This document shows, one piece after another, positions 1-11,720 of a stretch of 64,000 nt of DNA. The notes under the pieces are model-generated. The model was given only the letters and a program-made list of their open reading frames with translations. It had not been told where the DNA came from and ran no database searches. Every line of letters begins with the position of its first letter. The first letter of the stretch is position 1. Source of the stretch: Schistocerca nitens (lineage: Eukaryota > Arthropoda > Insecta > Orthoptera > Acrididae); the NCBI RefSeq assembly GCF_023898315.1, contig NC_064619.1:341545650-341609649 (forward strand), given 5' to 3'. A program made the translations under genes and the position numbers.

Positions 1-1640
1 TGATCCTCATTGCCAACGAACACTGTCTGCCTGTGTCCATCCATGCGAATGGACAGTTTGTTGCTGGTCATTCCCACATAGAATGCATCACAGTGTAGGC
101 AGGTCAGTTGGTAAATCACGTGGGTGTTTTCACATGTGGCTCTGCCTTTGATCGTGTACACCTTCCGGGTTACAGGACTGGAGTAGGTGGTGGTGGGAGG
201 GTGCATGGGACAGGTTTTACACCGGGGGCGGTTACAAGGATAGGAGCCAGAGGGTAGGGAAGGTGGTTTGGGGATTTCATAGGGATGAACTAACAGGTTA
301 CGAAGGTTAGGTGGACGGCGGAAAGACACTCTTGGTGGAGTGGGGAGGATTTCATTAAGGATGGATCTCATTTCAGGGCAGGATTTGAGGAAGTCGTATC
401 CCTGCTGGAGAGCCACATTCAGAGTCTGGTCCAGTCCCGGAAAGTATCCTGTCACAAGTGGGGCACTTTTGTGGTTCTTCTGTGGGGGATTCTGGGTTCG
501 AGGGGATGAGGAAGTGGCTCTGGTTATTTGCTTCTGTACCAGGTCGGGAGGGCAGTTGCGAGATGCGAAAGCTGTTGTCAGGCTGTGGGTGTAATGGTTC
601 AGGGATTCTGGACTGGAGCAGATTCGTTTGCCACAAAGACCTAGGCTGTAGGGAAGGGACCGTTTAATGTGGAATGGGTGGCAGCTGTCATAATGGAGGT
701 ACTGTTGCTTGTTGGTGGGTTTGATGTGGACGGACATGTGAAGCTGGCCATTGGACAGGTGGAGGTCAACGTCAAGGAAAGTGGCATGAGATTTGGAGTA
801 GGACCAGGTGAATCTGATGGAACCAAAGGAGTTGAGGTTGGAGAGGAAATTCTGGAGTTCTTCTTCACTGTGAGTCCTGATCATGAAGATGTCATCAATA
901 AATCTGTACCACACTTTGGGTTGGCAGGCCTGGGTAACCAAGAAGGCTTCCTCTAAGCGACCCATGAATAGGTTGGCGTACGAGGGGGCCATCCTGGTAC
1001 CCATGGCTGTTCCCTTTAATTGTTGGTATGTCTGGCCTTCAAAAGTGAAGAAGTTGTGGGTCAGGATGAAGCTGGCTAAGGTGATGAGGAAAGAGGTTTT
1101 AGGTAGGGTGGCAGGTGATCGGCGTGAAAGGAAATGCTCCATCGCAGCGAGGCCCTGGACGTGCGGAATATTTGTGTATAAGGAAGTGGCATCGATGGTT
1201 ACAAGGATGGTTTCTGGGGTAACAGATTGGGTAAGGATTCCAGGCGTTCGAGAAAGTGGTTGGTGTCTTTGATGAAGGATGGGAGACTGCATGTAATGGG
1301 TTGAAGGTGTTGATCTACGTAGGCAGAGATACGTTCTGTGGGGGCTTGGTAACCAGCTACAATGGGGCGGCCGGGATGATTGGGTTTGTGGATTTTAGGA
1401 AGAAGGTAGAAGGTAGGGGTGTCGGTGGTGTCAGGAGGTTGATGGAGTCAGGTGAAAGGTTTTGCAGGGGGCCTAAGGTTCGGAGGATTCCTTGAAGCTC
1501 CGCCTGGACATCGGGAATGGGGTTACCTTGGCAAACTTTGTATGTGGTGTTGTCTGAAAGCTGACGCAGTCCCTCAGCCGCAAACTACCGACGATCAAGT
1601 ACCACGGTCGTGGAACCCTTGTCCGCCGGAAGAATGACGA
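1..1640 (-). pseudogene. Penelope-like RT/GIY-YIG polyprotein, broken
   Basis: From about 1200 down to base 1 the minus strand stays open for roughly 400 codons. This covers RT motif A onward, the linker, the Cys-rich CxxC region and the start of the GIY-YIG domain (YQLTCLHCDAFYVGMT, near 60-110). Upstream, the RT N-terminal blocks lie in a different frame, so there is an indel between about 1200 and 1240. An in-frame TAG sits near 1585, shortly after the ADKGST block. No usable start codon precedes the open part. The original protein would be read 3'-ward into sequence beyond the left edge. I judge this a recently inactivated copy. Confidence 0.85.
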
Positions 1641-1803
1641 TGGATCGGTCAGCCTTCAGATCACGGATAGCCTGGGCTTCAGCAGTGGTGATGTTTGGAG
1701 TAGGATTAAGGTTTTTTAAGAAGGATTGAGATGCAAGGCTGGAAGTCAGAAATTCCTGGAAGGTTTGGAGAGGGTGATTTTGAGGAAGAGGAGGTGGGTC
1801 CCG
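1..1803 (-). mobile_element. Penelope-like retroelement (EN+), 5'-truncated, runs off the left edge
   Basis: Read on the minus strand, the region encodes a Penelope-type reverse transcriptase followed by a GIY-YIG endonuclease. Visible RT blocks in order are ADKGSTTVVLD (near 1600-1640), LLPKIHKP and RPIVAG (near 1350-1410), TIDATSLYTNIP (near 1160-1200), GTAMGTRMAPSYANLFMG (near 961-1020) and FIDDIFMI (near 880-910). The similarity stops at about 1803, where the 5' end is truncated. The 3' end lies outside the window. Penelope elements are retroelements that prime at chromosomal nicks and use a GIY-YIG rather than an APE nuclease. The 17201-17704 frame belongs to the same family. Confidence 0.9.
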
Positions 1804-4800
1804 CTAACTTATTACACTAACCAAGTATTACAGTATCGTAAGGAAGACAAATGAAGTGCAGCATGTAATAATTTCACATCCATCCATCCATCCCCCATTT
1901 TCTCCTGAAAGGTAGATGGGGGATAAATGGGCTTTAACATCTTTCTGTATAATTATAATACACAATTTGTTCACCATCATCAGAAGCTAAAGAAAGTGTG
2001 ATTTCAGCTGATTCCCCTATCTCCGTGGACCTGAAGGTACAAAGATGGATACTTCATTGGCTGGAACAGAGTGGGAAATAGTGATTGGCTTTAGTTTATT
2101 ATTTTGAATGTTTGTCACTCAACGGAGCAGCAGCAGCCTTGACTGCTGGGCATCAGTGCTTGTACTGCATACTTTGCAAAAGCAATAAATGGGCAGGCAG
2201 TGATAACGTTGCTAGTCATCTGTTTCTGCAGAAATGTGTTAACTTTGATGACTAGCTTCTTTGGGGCTCCACAAATGAGGCAGTGAATATTCTGTCTAAT
2301 TTCTAACACTTAAAGCAGTGTAAAGAATACAGAACATAACAATAACCAACATACTCTCAGATGACTGCACACAGCTTTAGAAAGTTTTGGAAGAACAAGA
2401 AAGTTAGTTATCTATACTTCATATTACTATTTATGACACACATAATGTCAGCAACATTTTGTTTTCCACTGCATCTACATGCAATGTGTCTCTGCACTAC
2501 GCTATTCCATCATTTAAATTAAGAGTATCATGTGGCTCTGACACTACAGGATCCACAAAATTTCTTGGATTTCAGAAAGTTTATCACTTACCGGCTGTAG
2601 CAGTATTGATCAGGAGAATGCCACTTACCAGTCTTTGTCTGTATACAATTCCCATGGGTAAGGAACATGTCGAGACAAATGTGTCCTCATATTTAAGCCT
2701 AGACTTAACACAGTCTGTATAGATTGCAGTATGCTACATCCATTTTCTCTGTCATTAGAAACAAAAGCAAACTTAACATTGCTACCAGTATGGTGATGTA
2801 TGATCAGTTTCGTAGCAAACAAATGTACAAAATACTTTGAAGCAAAGCAATAACAAAGCTCTGTATTTTGGCCCTGACAGACCAAATGGGACTGACCGAC
2901 CACTTTGTCATTCTATGCCAACTGTCTCTGGACATGTATGGAGTGGCTTTGTGGTCAGCACACCACTATCTCAGCCGTTATCAGATTTCTTGATGTTTGA
3001 GTCACTACACTCACTGAAGTCACTCCTCAGTTGGTATCACTAGACTGAGTGGGCCATGTTCCAGTCGTCCTACAAAGGAAAAACCCCTACCAGCACTGGC
3101 AACTGCATAATAACCAGAAATTCTGACCACCGCATTACAGAGGCAGACAAAGCTTTGAGAATCTGTATTTTCCATCTTTCACTAAATTTATTCCATTGAC
3201 ACAAGAAAAATATACTCCATAGCTTACAACATGAGGAAGACAAATTCCAACAACCGTCCATGAGCTGATGTAGAATTTTGCAATATGTTGCACTAATACT
3301 ATCATAGCCTCTTTGCTTTCCAAATTAATTGGTTCACAGAATGTCCGTGACGCTTTGAGAAACAGCTCAGTCTCCTTATACTGGCAGCAGTTGTGGTGGG
3401 CATATACAACTGCTGAATTCAAATAGCATGCTTGGAAGCTTAGGGGTGCCAACTGTGGTTGCCAAATCAAGTAGAGTGTAATATTTTCACCAAATGCCTT
3501 TCAAAATAGACTGTCAAGCTGCATATAGCAAATGCTTTATTTCAGTTACTGAAGTTCAAAAGCAGATTTCTACTGTTTCCTTAAATATGTTACACCAAGG
3601 AGGTCAATAGGCACCACAAACTTCATAGTTTATGGCACTAAGTGCAGCTTTTCCGTTAAGTCTTCATATCTTTTTCAGATATTCTACAGAACATTAAAAT
3701 TCCATATTTTGCAGGTAATCAGAAAGATGGGTTTAATAGCCCTTCTTATTCAAGATCAGTTGATTCTCATGGAAGCTCAACTACCACAATGTAGGAATGG
3801 AAGCTGGTTGCTTCAATTGTACGAACACATAGCCATCAGAAGTTAGTGTTTTTCAAGCAGCTGGCAAGCCACAGATAGCTGCTGCTACTGTGTGCTGGAC
3901 TGTCATGAAAAATAAATATTGTAGTGATTGTCTTACGGGAATGCAGCCAACACACTCATAACCAACTCAACAAAACTAAAGATAACCTTTCTGGGGGCAC
4001 CACCTTGAAATACTGGTTATGTTGGTGGAGATGCTTGCAGGATCTCTAAGCTGAGGGCTATGCTGACTAGTGCAGCTACTAGTGGGGCCTCCCATGCCAG
4101 ACATGCCTCAGTGGATGAACCAGACACTGTGTCTCACAACAACCATCTCTCCCATATCCAATTCCATAACCCTTCCCCAATTTCCAAGACACCCACTCCA
4201 AGGTGTGATGCAATCCATGCCAAGGGCTGCATGGCAGTCGTGAAGTTGTATCATTGATGGTGACTCAGGGATACCAGGCAAGCCACCTGAGTAATTAGCC
4301 TTGCACTTCGTGTGGCTCTGTGGTGTTGAGCGAATAAATCCCCAATTCTTGTAGGATCAAAATGGAAAACAGAAAAGAACAAAACAAAACAAAGACGTGG
4401 AAATCACCACTTAAGTTGGAATGGTTCAAGATCAAATCCTTGTCTGGACCACAGGAGAAAACTTCTCGAAGGACAGAAAGAGAAGGCGAAGAATGACTTC
4501 CTAACAGATATCTTCTATCTCCAAGACAGGGAATAAGGGAAGAGCCCAATATTCCCAATTCTTACAATACTCAGAACCACAAAAAGTTGAGCCAAATATA
4601 GGAAAACATACCCTTAGTACTGCACTCTTGGTTTTAAGGATGGAGGTTATCCAACAGCGGTATCCACTGATCCACATTACCTTACAACAGATGGAGCTTG
4701 TTCTGATGGCTCTCTCTGAAAAGACTTGTGAGGGCACAAATCCAGGCCCCAAATTCAGGAGAGTCTCCCTGGACTAAGGTGCTTTACTTTTTGTCTGGGA

Positions 4801-5044
4801 GGGAATAGGAAAAGTAAACTGTCTTTAGGAGATTGTGCCGAAGATAGCTGTTTGGACGTTGGCAACACTGCTGGTCGAGACAATAGCCGAGGTCTTCCAG
4901 ACCACAAAGATATCAGTTTGGGACAAATTTTGATGATATTCCTTCAGAAACTGTTTGAGAAACTAAGTGAAAATGACCAGAGTCAGAGAGATTGTTCCAT
5001 TCTTTTCAAATTTCTTTATTACAGCTCTCTACCACGTTTCATTA

Positions 5045-5046
<2 letters not shown>
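1804..5046. other. No recognisable gene or repeat family
   Basis: This stretch has scattered short frames on both strands (for example 3135-3470 minus, 111 codons, and 4295-4558 minus, 87 codons). None shows a domain I recognise or splice signals that link it to a neighbour. It may be old decayed transposon DNA or unique intergenic DNA. Confidence 0.5.

Positions 5047-5078
<32 letters not shown>
5047..5078. repeat. (AGC)n microsatellite
   Basis: About ten uninterrupted AGC units. They create the poly-Ser frame in this area, which I do not regard as coding. Confidence 0.95.
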
Positions 5079-5079
<1 letters not shown>

Positions 5080-5801
5080 GCAGTCTAGACATCCAGTTGC
5101 CTACTGCACGTGTATGCACAATGTTCTGCAATGCTGATAGAGCACGGTGCGACCGAGTGGTGGCCTAATGTCACTGCTTCTGTCAGCAATGTCCCCCCAC
5201 ACTCGGCAGCTAAGACAGTGATGGCCAACATGTGGCTGTTGCCTGCAGCACTGCCCATCTGGCAACAATGGGTTATGCAGCGACAGTGACCCAGGGCAGT
5301 AGTGCTGTGGTTGGTGCATTATGTTCCAGGACTTGGCTGGCCCTGCAGCGGTTCTGTGTCTCTTGGTGTCGGGGCGAACTACCCCCTGATGTGAGGTGGA
5401 ACTGCAGACCCAGTACAGCATTCCGGATGGTGCTCTAAATGTCACAGCTGTTGCTCACCACCATGGTAGTGCTACAATACCAACACAAGGTGACTTCAGT
5501 ACAAAAGTGGCTAGGTATTTGCTTGCTCATGGCCAGCACTTGCTTGGGCTTTGGTATGCCCTGTGGCATATTTATTCAACACCTCAGCAGTTGCTTGTGT
5601 GAAAAGGCTTTCATCTTCTTCTGCCTGGGTGCTGCTGTGTCAACTATTGCCACATCTCGTCCGGCTGGCTGGCTGGCTTGCCTCACATGTGAAGGCTGTG
5701 TTGTGTTTTGCAAGGCGTAACATCTGCGCTTACCTGTGGCTGAGTCTGCTGTAACCTGCTGCTTATTTCGTGCATTTGACCGAATTTGGTCGGTGTGCTA
5801 C

Positions 5802-5817
5802 ATTGCCCTCCCTCTTA
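5802..5817 (-). promoter_or_regulatory. Candidate polypurine tract and 3' LTR start
   Basis: The minus strand reads AGAGGGAGGGCAA and then TGTAGCACACC. A purine run directly before a TG dinucleotide is the plus-strand primer site of LTR retroelements. The LTR would extend toward lower coordinates; its far end is not defined. Confidence 0.45.
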
Positions 5818-6105
5818 ACATGACCCAGCTCCTCATGCCACCGTAACTAAACTACCTTTAATTTGAAATACCCTGGTGTTTCCCTTAAGCACCACTTAAC
5901 CCCAGCCCCTTAGTTTTCTGCTCAACTTAATTTATTGTTACAATTCTCTCTAGTGCCTCTTAAGACTTGGGAATCCAGTCTACCAGAATTTGAACAATGG
6001 CTCAGGCTGAACATTATCTTTTTCTCCACTTTTTGTGCATGTGAAAAAGGATTACACTTAGAAGAGTAACTGTTGCTGCAGTAACTGATATGGAAATGGT
6101 CAACG

Positions 6106-6586
6106 TCATTCCCCTCCAGTATTCATTCTCCCTATACAATTCACATGCTGCATCAGTGTCTCCACAGAGATTCCAGCCCCCTGACCAGCAATGCGTCTGT
6201 ACATGGACTGTATTAACTCTGATGCCAACATACGGTTTAACACAGATTCATAGCTGGTAACATTCCCACAGGGTTCCTCTGGCCAATACAACAGAGACTG
6301 CGAGAGACTGCAAAATGCTTAGATGGGTTATTCCTGAAATTGTGGCAGGTAGATAGAAAGTAAGTTCCATTATTTCACATGATGATCCATTTGTTAATAA
6401 TCCACTCCCATCCAACTCAAACCACCCTGATATCTTGAGTTTTCCCTGCTCAAAAAAACTGGCTACGACTATTTCTTTGTCAAAAGTAGAGTACAACCGA
6501 CATGCCACAACCTGCTGGAAGTACAACTCGGGCCTAATGACCTCCTTGGAATCATCCTGCCCTTTCTGACCAAACAGTAGCTTCAA
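6106..6586 (-). pseudogene. Env-like frame downstream of Gypsy integrase (tentative)
   Basis: Two overlapping minus-strand frames (6248-6586, 112 codons; 6106-6291, 61 codons) lie between the integrase and the candidate PPT. The first has a hydrophilic, Cys-containing segment with GSGLL and a later Cys, as seen near the end of errantivirus/F-type envelope ectodomains. The frame is broken into two and no signal peptide or fusion peptide is evident. The assignment is mainly positional. It could instead be an integrase tail or an unrelated remnant. Confidence 0.3.
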
Positions 6587-7059
6587 TGCGCCCGAATTCT
6601 GACTCTCTCACTACCCTGTTTGGACAAACTAATCTCACTTCTGTAACTCTGCTCCTTTCATTTCTGCTCTTATCTTCCACAACCAATTACAACCTCTACT
6701 CTGACAAACTACAGCACTCCCCACTTAATAGGCTGTGGGTGTACTACATAACATTGTTACCATGCCTGCCTGCCTGCCTCTCTCCTCCTAGAACAGAACT
6801 GTAAACATATACCCTTGCTTCTAATGTGGCTAGGTTAAAATAAAAGGGTACATTTTTATGATTATGTTCAAAGACCAACCCTAACTCTGGTAGTATCTCT
6901 TTATGCACTTTCCATTTAAGGCACTGGTTCCACAAGGCTACCACTCTGATAATGACCAGTAATCTGGTTGACCTGCATCATCCTGTCTCTGATTTATCTC
7001 ACCTGAGGACAGGTATACCTACTAACCTTTCTTCCTCCTAAAGTGCCTGCTGCAGTTCA

Positions 7060-8060
7060 ATTTGCCTATAGTAAACATTACACTACACCCATATCTATTG
7101 CTGCTCTGCCTACAACCTCTCACTTGTTATTCTGTGCCTTCTTTTATCTTTTCTCTTTCCAGTGTGGCCCTCCAATTCCCATTGGACAGCACTGAAAATG
7201 TTTCAGACATCCTAAGGGCGCAATTATCATTCTTGTTGACAACTGAATTTTGCTGTTCACTTGTCACATTGCTTCCACAACTTTGTAAAAGATTTGTCTT
7301 CCATTTGTAGGGTAAGAAGTCAACAGAATCACCCACTAACAAATCTTGTATTGCAGCATTCTTGCTGTATGGACAATGCTTCCTCTTGCTTTTCCATTGC
7401 CTATGTATTTGCCATGTGCAACCTGTTCCATATTTCTCGTATCACCCTTGCAAACTTGTTAACTACTACTTCTGACTTCCCCTTCTCAGTTTTGAACATG
7501 ACAAATGGTGGTAACATTTTACGACCATGGTGACAACACTGTATTCTTGGGCCACTGAGTTGCACGCAGAGGCCACATACCTGAAATATATATCCCAATT
7601 GGTAGTGTGTGCACCCACACAATGGCCTAGCATCTTCCCTATACTTCTGTGCACTCTTTCTGTTCTGTAGCTTGGGGACGTAGAGTTCTCAATTTCTTCA
7701 AAAAACAGTTTACACAATTCCTTGAACAAATCAAAGAAAGTTGGTTCCCTATTTCAGTATTATCATTTCAGTTACCTCGAACTTCAGTATTCAGTTATTT
7801 ATGAGTCCAGGAGCCACTGCTGCTGCCAGTTAGTTTGGCATTGCTACTATTTCCATATATCTCAAAAAATGATCTATAATATGGGTACTTATTTATTCTC
7901 TGCACGTACTTCACTGAAAGGACCCAAGACATACATCCCAAGAATTTCAAACAGTGTTAATGCTTCAAGGAACCTCTGCAATGGTATTCCCGTTCAGCTC
8001 AAATCCACACTAAGATTCTCTGCACATACTGGTTCACACCTGTCGTCCTATTCTTCCATC
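7060..8060 (-). pseudogene. Ty3/Gypsy integrase, multiply frameshifted
   Basis: Minus-strand fragments align in order to a retroelement integrase. The pieces are a core start with FEILGMYVLGPF (near 7930-7965), a late core with ERVHRSIGKML and DIYFRYVASACNS (7466-7729), a segment with GRKMLPPFVMFKTE (7401-7560) and a C-terminal piece with VGDSVDFL (7127-7342). The pieces lie in different frames, so several indels are needed. In an active element the enzyme inserts the cDNA in the nucleus; this copy cannot make it. Confidence 0.7.
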
Positions 8061-8459
8061 AATAACTCTCCACTGCTCTCCTGTTGGTAGCCCTATGTCC
8101 TGCATGACCAGCTAAAATGTGATCATGTGTTCCCTTTTAGCACCCTAGCCCTCAGTTTTGCTGGTACTATTACTTGGGGCACTAATTTTGTTTCTCTGTA
8201 CAACAACCCATCCTGCTATAAATTGTGTTGTCTACTACACTGCTCAGACTTCTCATACATCATCTGCATTGTCTGCCACTTCTTAAGCACATTACCACCT
8301 ATTTGCAACACTTCTACTTTCCTACTCCTGCCATATGCATTCCATGTTTCTTTTCAGATTTACATACAACACAGTAAATCTCAATCATACCACCCATCCT
8401 GTCAACCCCCTAGACTGGCCCCTCAACCACAGCAATCCCTTCAATGCTACATGACCTAT

Positions 8460-8745
8460 CATCTACATCTACATGGATACTCTGCGAATCAACTTAAGTG
8501 CCTGGCAGAAGGTTCATTGAACCATCTTCACAATAATTCTGTATTATTCCAATCTCAAACAGTGCACAGAAAAAATGAACACCTGTATCTTTTTGTGTGA
8601 GCTCTGATTTACCTTACTTTATTATGATGATCATTTCTCCCAATGTAGGTTGGTGTCAACAAAATATTGCACATTCGGAGGAGAAAGTTTGTTATTGAAA
8701 TTTCCATGAGATCTGAAATATTTCAATAATTTCCAGTGTGTTTTC
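8460..8745 (-). mobile_element. 3' end of a LINE (tail ending in TGTAGATGTAGATG)
   Basis: The plus strand begins CATCTACATCTACATGG, the complement of a GATGTA-type LINE tail. It continues through sequence I recognise as the 3' part of a common orthopteran LINE on the minus strand. Only the tail and 3' region remain. Related tails occur at 14385, 24461 and 36220. Confidence 0.65.
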
Positions 8746-9515
8746 ATCATAAGGCACATATGCAAAGAGAACGTGCTCTATAAAACACTGGTTTACGTCA
8801 CCTAAAATATCATATTAATGAATGTACACCAATACAGAGTACAAATAGCTGGCATCTGATATCTCTAAGTTTTCTTGGCATTTTTAATGCCATACTTTCT
8901 GGTGTGCAGCTAAGTTGTTGATTCCATTTGGGTCAGAGTCTAGGCAGCGTGCATGTGTAACAACTCATAGCGCCTGCAAAATGTGGGAAGGATTTCTCAA
9001 CAAAATACTATGCATACAAACGAAATACGTAAAAAACTCTGACGAGGACATGAAAATACATTATTTGAAATCTCTTTCAAGCCTGCCTTTTGTCATCATG
9101 GAAGCACCCACACCTATAAAGTATTTTTTGTACGATTTTGTAAATTCTTTTTTGTTGTAAGCTGCCTACCGTTTTTGTTACTATTCTTACCACCAGGTTA
9201 CTTGATAATGCCTTAGAGGGCAAACTTAGCTATTCGATAAAGTAATTAAGAATTAATTTAAAAAAAAATGGCCTCCTGCAAATTGAAGACTACTATTGAA
9301 AAATTTACTGCAGCTGCTGACATGCATAACGAAATATAGTTTCCGCTCCGAAGAAACTTCTGTTTTCCTTTCAAAACAGTGCATCTTCACCACAAGATAT
9401 TAAAATGTACTGATAATTTTCGTTCCAAGTAAACTGCGAGAAAAGAAGGCTAAAGAAATGGAGCATAATTTTACTAAAAATACGTACAGCTTTGGCCAAA
9501 TTTCTATTTGCTCCT
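8746..9515. other. AT-rich DNA, no gene seen
   Basis: Short frames only, including an 81-codon plus-strand frame at 8915-9160 without recognisable features. Confidence 0.5.
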
Positions 9516-9527
9516 GCAGTCTAATCA

Positions 9528-9724
9528 AATGGTTCAAATGGCTCTGAGCACTATGGGACTCAACTGCTGTGGTTATCAGTCCCCTAGAACTCAGAACTAC
9601 TTAAACCTAACTAACCTAAGGACATCACACACATCCATGCCCGAGGCAGGATTCGAACCTGCGACCGTAGCAGTCCCACGGTTCCGGACTGCGCGCCTAG
9701 AACCGCGAGACCACCGCGGCCGGC
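9528..9724 (-). mobile_element. tRNA-derived SINE, copy a
   Basis: On the minus strand the element starts with a tRNA-like head containing a B-box GGTTCGAATCC. It ends in the tail shared with copies b, c and d (plus strand AATGGTTCAAATGGCTC). A perfect 12-bp target-site duplication, GCAGTCTAATCA, flanks it at 9516-9527 and 9725-9736. Such SINEs are transcribed by RNA polymerase III and copied by LINE enzymes. Confidence 0.92.
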
Positions 9725-9736
9725 GCAGTCTAATCA

Positions 9737-10821
9737 TCAACACATTTAAAAAGAATAGAGCAGATACGTCAATATAACAGACATATTTGTTAAATTTAGT
9801 TTTGCTTATAAACGATTAAGTTAGGGCATACCATCGTGACAAATTCTGCATACGACACTCGAGCTTGAAGAAGTTGAATGGAGCGATTTCGACACATTTC
9901 CTGTACTTCTTGGTTCACTTTGTTGCAACTGAATCACAATTGGGCTGACGTACAAACGACTCTCCTGGAATAAGTTATATTTACTCCGTTATTACGTCAC
10001 AACATATAATATCATGCTCCTGTCAAGCATGTCCGAAGAATGTTTGTAGTTTTGTACTTCTTTTAACTTCACTATCATCTTTCCTATGAATAGCTTTTGC
10101 CTACCTTACCTCTGTACTACAAACAGAGCTTGCCTGGGGCGTATTTGGTGAATCAAACAGGTCGTTGCAATGTGAAATTCCTTTCCTTTCTCCATCCATA
10201 TTTTGGTACTCAGCCCACTTTATATCTTAAACACTTCGCTCCAGTATATTCTTTCGCATCAATCCAGAAACTGGACATTTTATGAGCAATCTCGAGGTAC
10301 ATCATAAAATCAAACGTAGCTACAACATTAATCTTTGGTTCATGAGCTGTCAAAATAGTCAAAGATGTAAAATAGAGGAGACGCCAATGATATTTTACGA
10401 AATCAAAATTATTTTAGTTATTCATTTAGTGATCTATTATTCTTAAAAACGGTCTTGATATTGTTTTTCTTGTACACTCTTAATGTCACTAATTGAATGA
10501 ACGCACCCAAATGATTAAAAAATTACGATAAGTTCGTAAATAGTCACTAGATTCGTTAAAATAGATTTGTAAGTCACTACTGTTAACGTGACGTAGGCAA
10601 CAGCGCCATGAAATTGTAATCTGAGAGGAAGAAAGTTCGTTGTCAGTGCACATATCAGTAACTCTCCCAACTGAAAAAACCATACGAATCAGTGCACTAT
10701 TCCAAACAAACAAAAAAAATAAACAAAAAAAATTTAAAACTTTTTGCATGTTGAGTTCACAGAAATGTATGCAGTTCATAAGCATAAACAATGGTAATAT
10801 TTAAAAAGCTCCGTTTTGACT
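9737..10821. other. Low-copy-looking DNA upstream of the candidate first exon
   Basis: No repeat family or coding frame was recognised. It is AT-rich and may hold distal regulatory DNA for the candidate gene starting near 10850. Confidence 0.4.
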
Positions 10822-10859
10822 TATTTAAACCGGAGATAATACAGTACACGTCAAGTTGT
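10822..10859 (+). promoter_or_regulatory. Possible TATA/initiator core promoter
   Basis: TATTTAAA at 10822-10829 lies about 31 bases before the A of TCAAGTT (10851-10857), which loosely matches an arthropod initiator. This would give a 5' UTR of about 90 bases ahead of the ATG at 10943. Such motifs are common in AT-rich DNA, so support is weak. Confidence 0.25.
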
Positions 10860-10907
10860 TATGGTGGTAACAAGTTTGTTACTTTGACTTGCAAACGCTT
10901 ACGAAAA

Positions 10908-10946
10908 ATGAATTTGCAGGAAATTAGTAAAAGTTTCATAAAATGA
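10908..10946 (+). CDS. Possible upstream ORF overlapping the main start
   Basis: An ATG at 10908 opens a 12-codon frame whose stop TGA overlaps the presumed main start as ATGA (10943-10946). This arrangement can permit termination-reinitiation or repress the downstream frame. It only matters if transcription starts upstream of 10908. Confidence 0.25.
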   Translation: MNLQEISKSFIK

Positions 10947-11001
10947 AGAATAGTGTTTCTTTCATCTGTTTATGTTTGTACTGCATTCTGCTTATGCCAA
11001 G
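10943..11001 (+). CDS. Candidate first coding exon, signal-peptide-like, of an unidentified gene
   Basis: The ATG at 10943 has A at -3 and starts a frame reading MKNSVSFICLCLYCILLMP. This is a short basic start followed by a long hydrophobic run, as in a signal peptide or signal anchor. After 19 full codons plus AG the sequence is CCAAG/GTCAGT, an acceptable 5' splice site in phase 2. The exon at 45110 begins with a single base completing a phase-2 codon, giving AG+T (Ser), and continues with more hydrophobic residues. The link across 34 kb is inferred from phase and protein character only; an intervening exon is possible. Transcript evidence would settle it. Confidence 0.5.
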
Positions 11002-11720
11002 GTCAGTTTTTTTCCTCTGTCATAAGCTGTATGTTAGTAAATACAATTTTAGAACGAAAGCCTGAAGGATTATTTTGTAGAGCCAGAAAATAAATGCTGT
11101 TTTCTCCCATATCATCATCATTGCCACGAAATTATTTCTATGGATTCTATGTGTGTCCGCATTCTAATCCAAATTATATTAATCTTGTAAAACCAATGTC
11201 GCGTTCATTGTATTCTGCACCCCTGTCTGCCCCCCAGCTACTAAACGTTATTTACCTTTATTGGCTGATGAAGTTGGTTTGCATTCGCCTACATTCTGGA
11301 GAATAACATTTCCCCTCTATGATGACAGCATAATTAACTTGAGGGCCTACCTGTTTTTACTTCTGATATTTGAAGACAGGAAAAACGGTTAAGATCCAGG
11401 ATTTCCTTTGTGTTTAAAATACTATTGCCCTTCTTGAATCAGTGGATCCCAGGTTTTCCCAGTCTACATTTATTTTGACATTCAGTCTTTTATTGTGTAA
11501 AATAATCTTGCATCTGAGATTTTGTATTCAGTGTGTTCAAAAAATGACATTCATGACAGTGTTGAAGCCGTTCAGAAACAAAATGCTCTAATACAATGGT
11601 TGTCCAATTTTTTTTTTTTTTAAAAAAAAGAAAATACAAAATTAGAACATAGATGCTGCTCTTGCTGTCCATAATTTGTTATTAAATGTGCTGGTCATTC
11701 TGCATGCACGTGTGTGCCAC

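Larger units (their letters stand above)
5100..8455 (-). mobile_element. Ty3/Gypsy-type LTR retroelement remnant with env-like frame
   Basis: On the minus strand an integrase lies upstream of a second, unrelated frame. These are followed by a purine tract (minus-strand AGAGGGAGGGCAA, about 5803-5815) and a TGTAGCACACC sequence at 5802 that has the look of a 3' LTR start. The order integrase, extra frame, polypurine tract, LTR fits an errantivirus-like element. Upstream pol (RT, protease, gag) is not visible; the similarity ends near 8455, where a LINE tail begins. No second LTR copy was found, so the LTR call rests on the PPT plus the TG start. The left limit is approximate. Confidence 0.65.
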
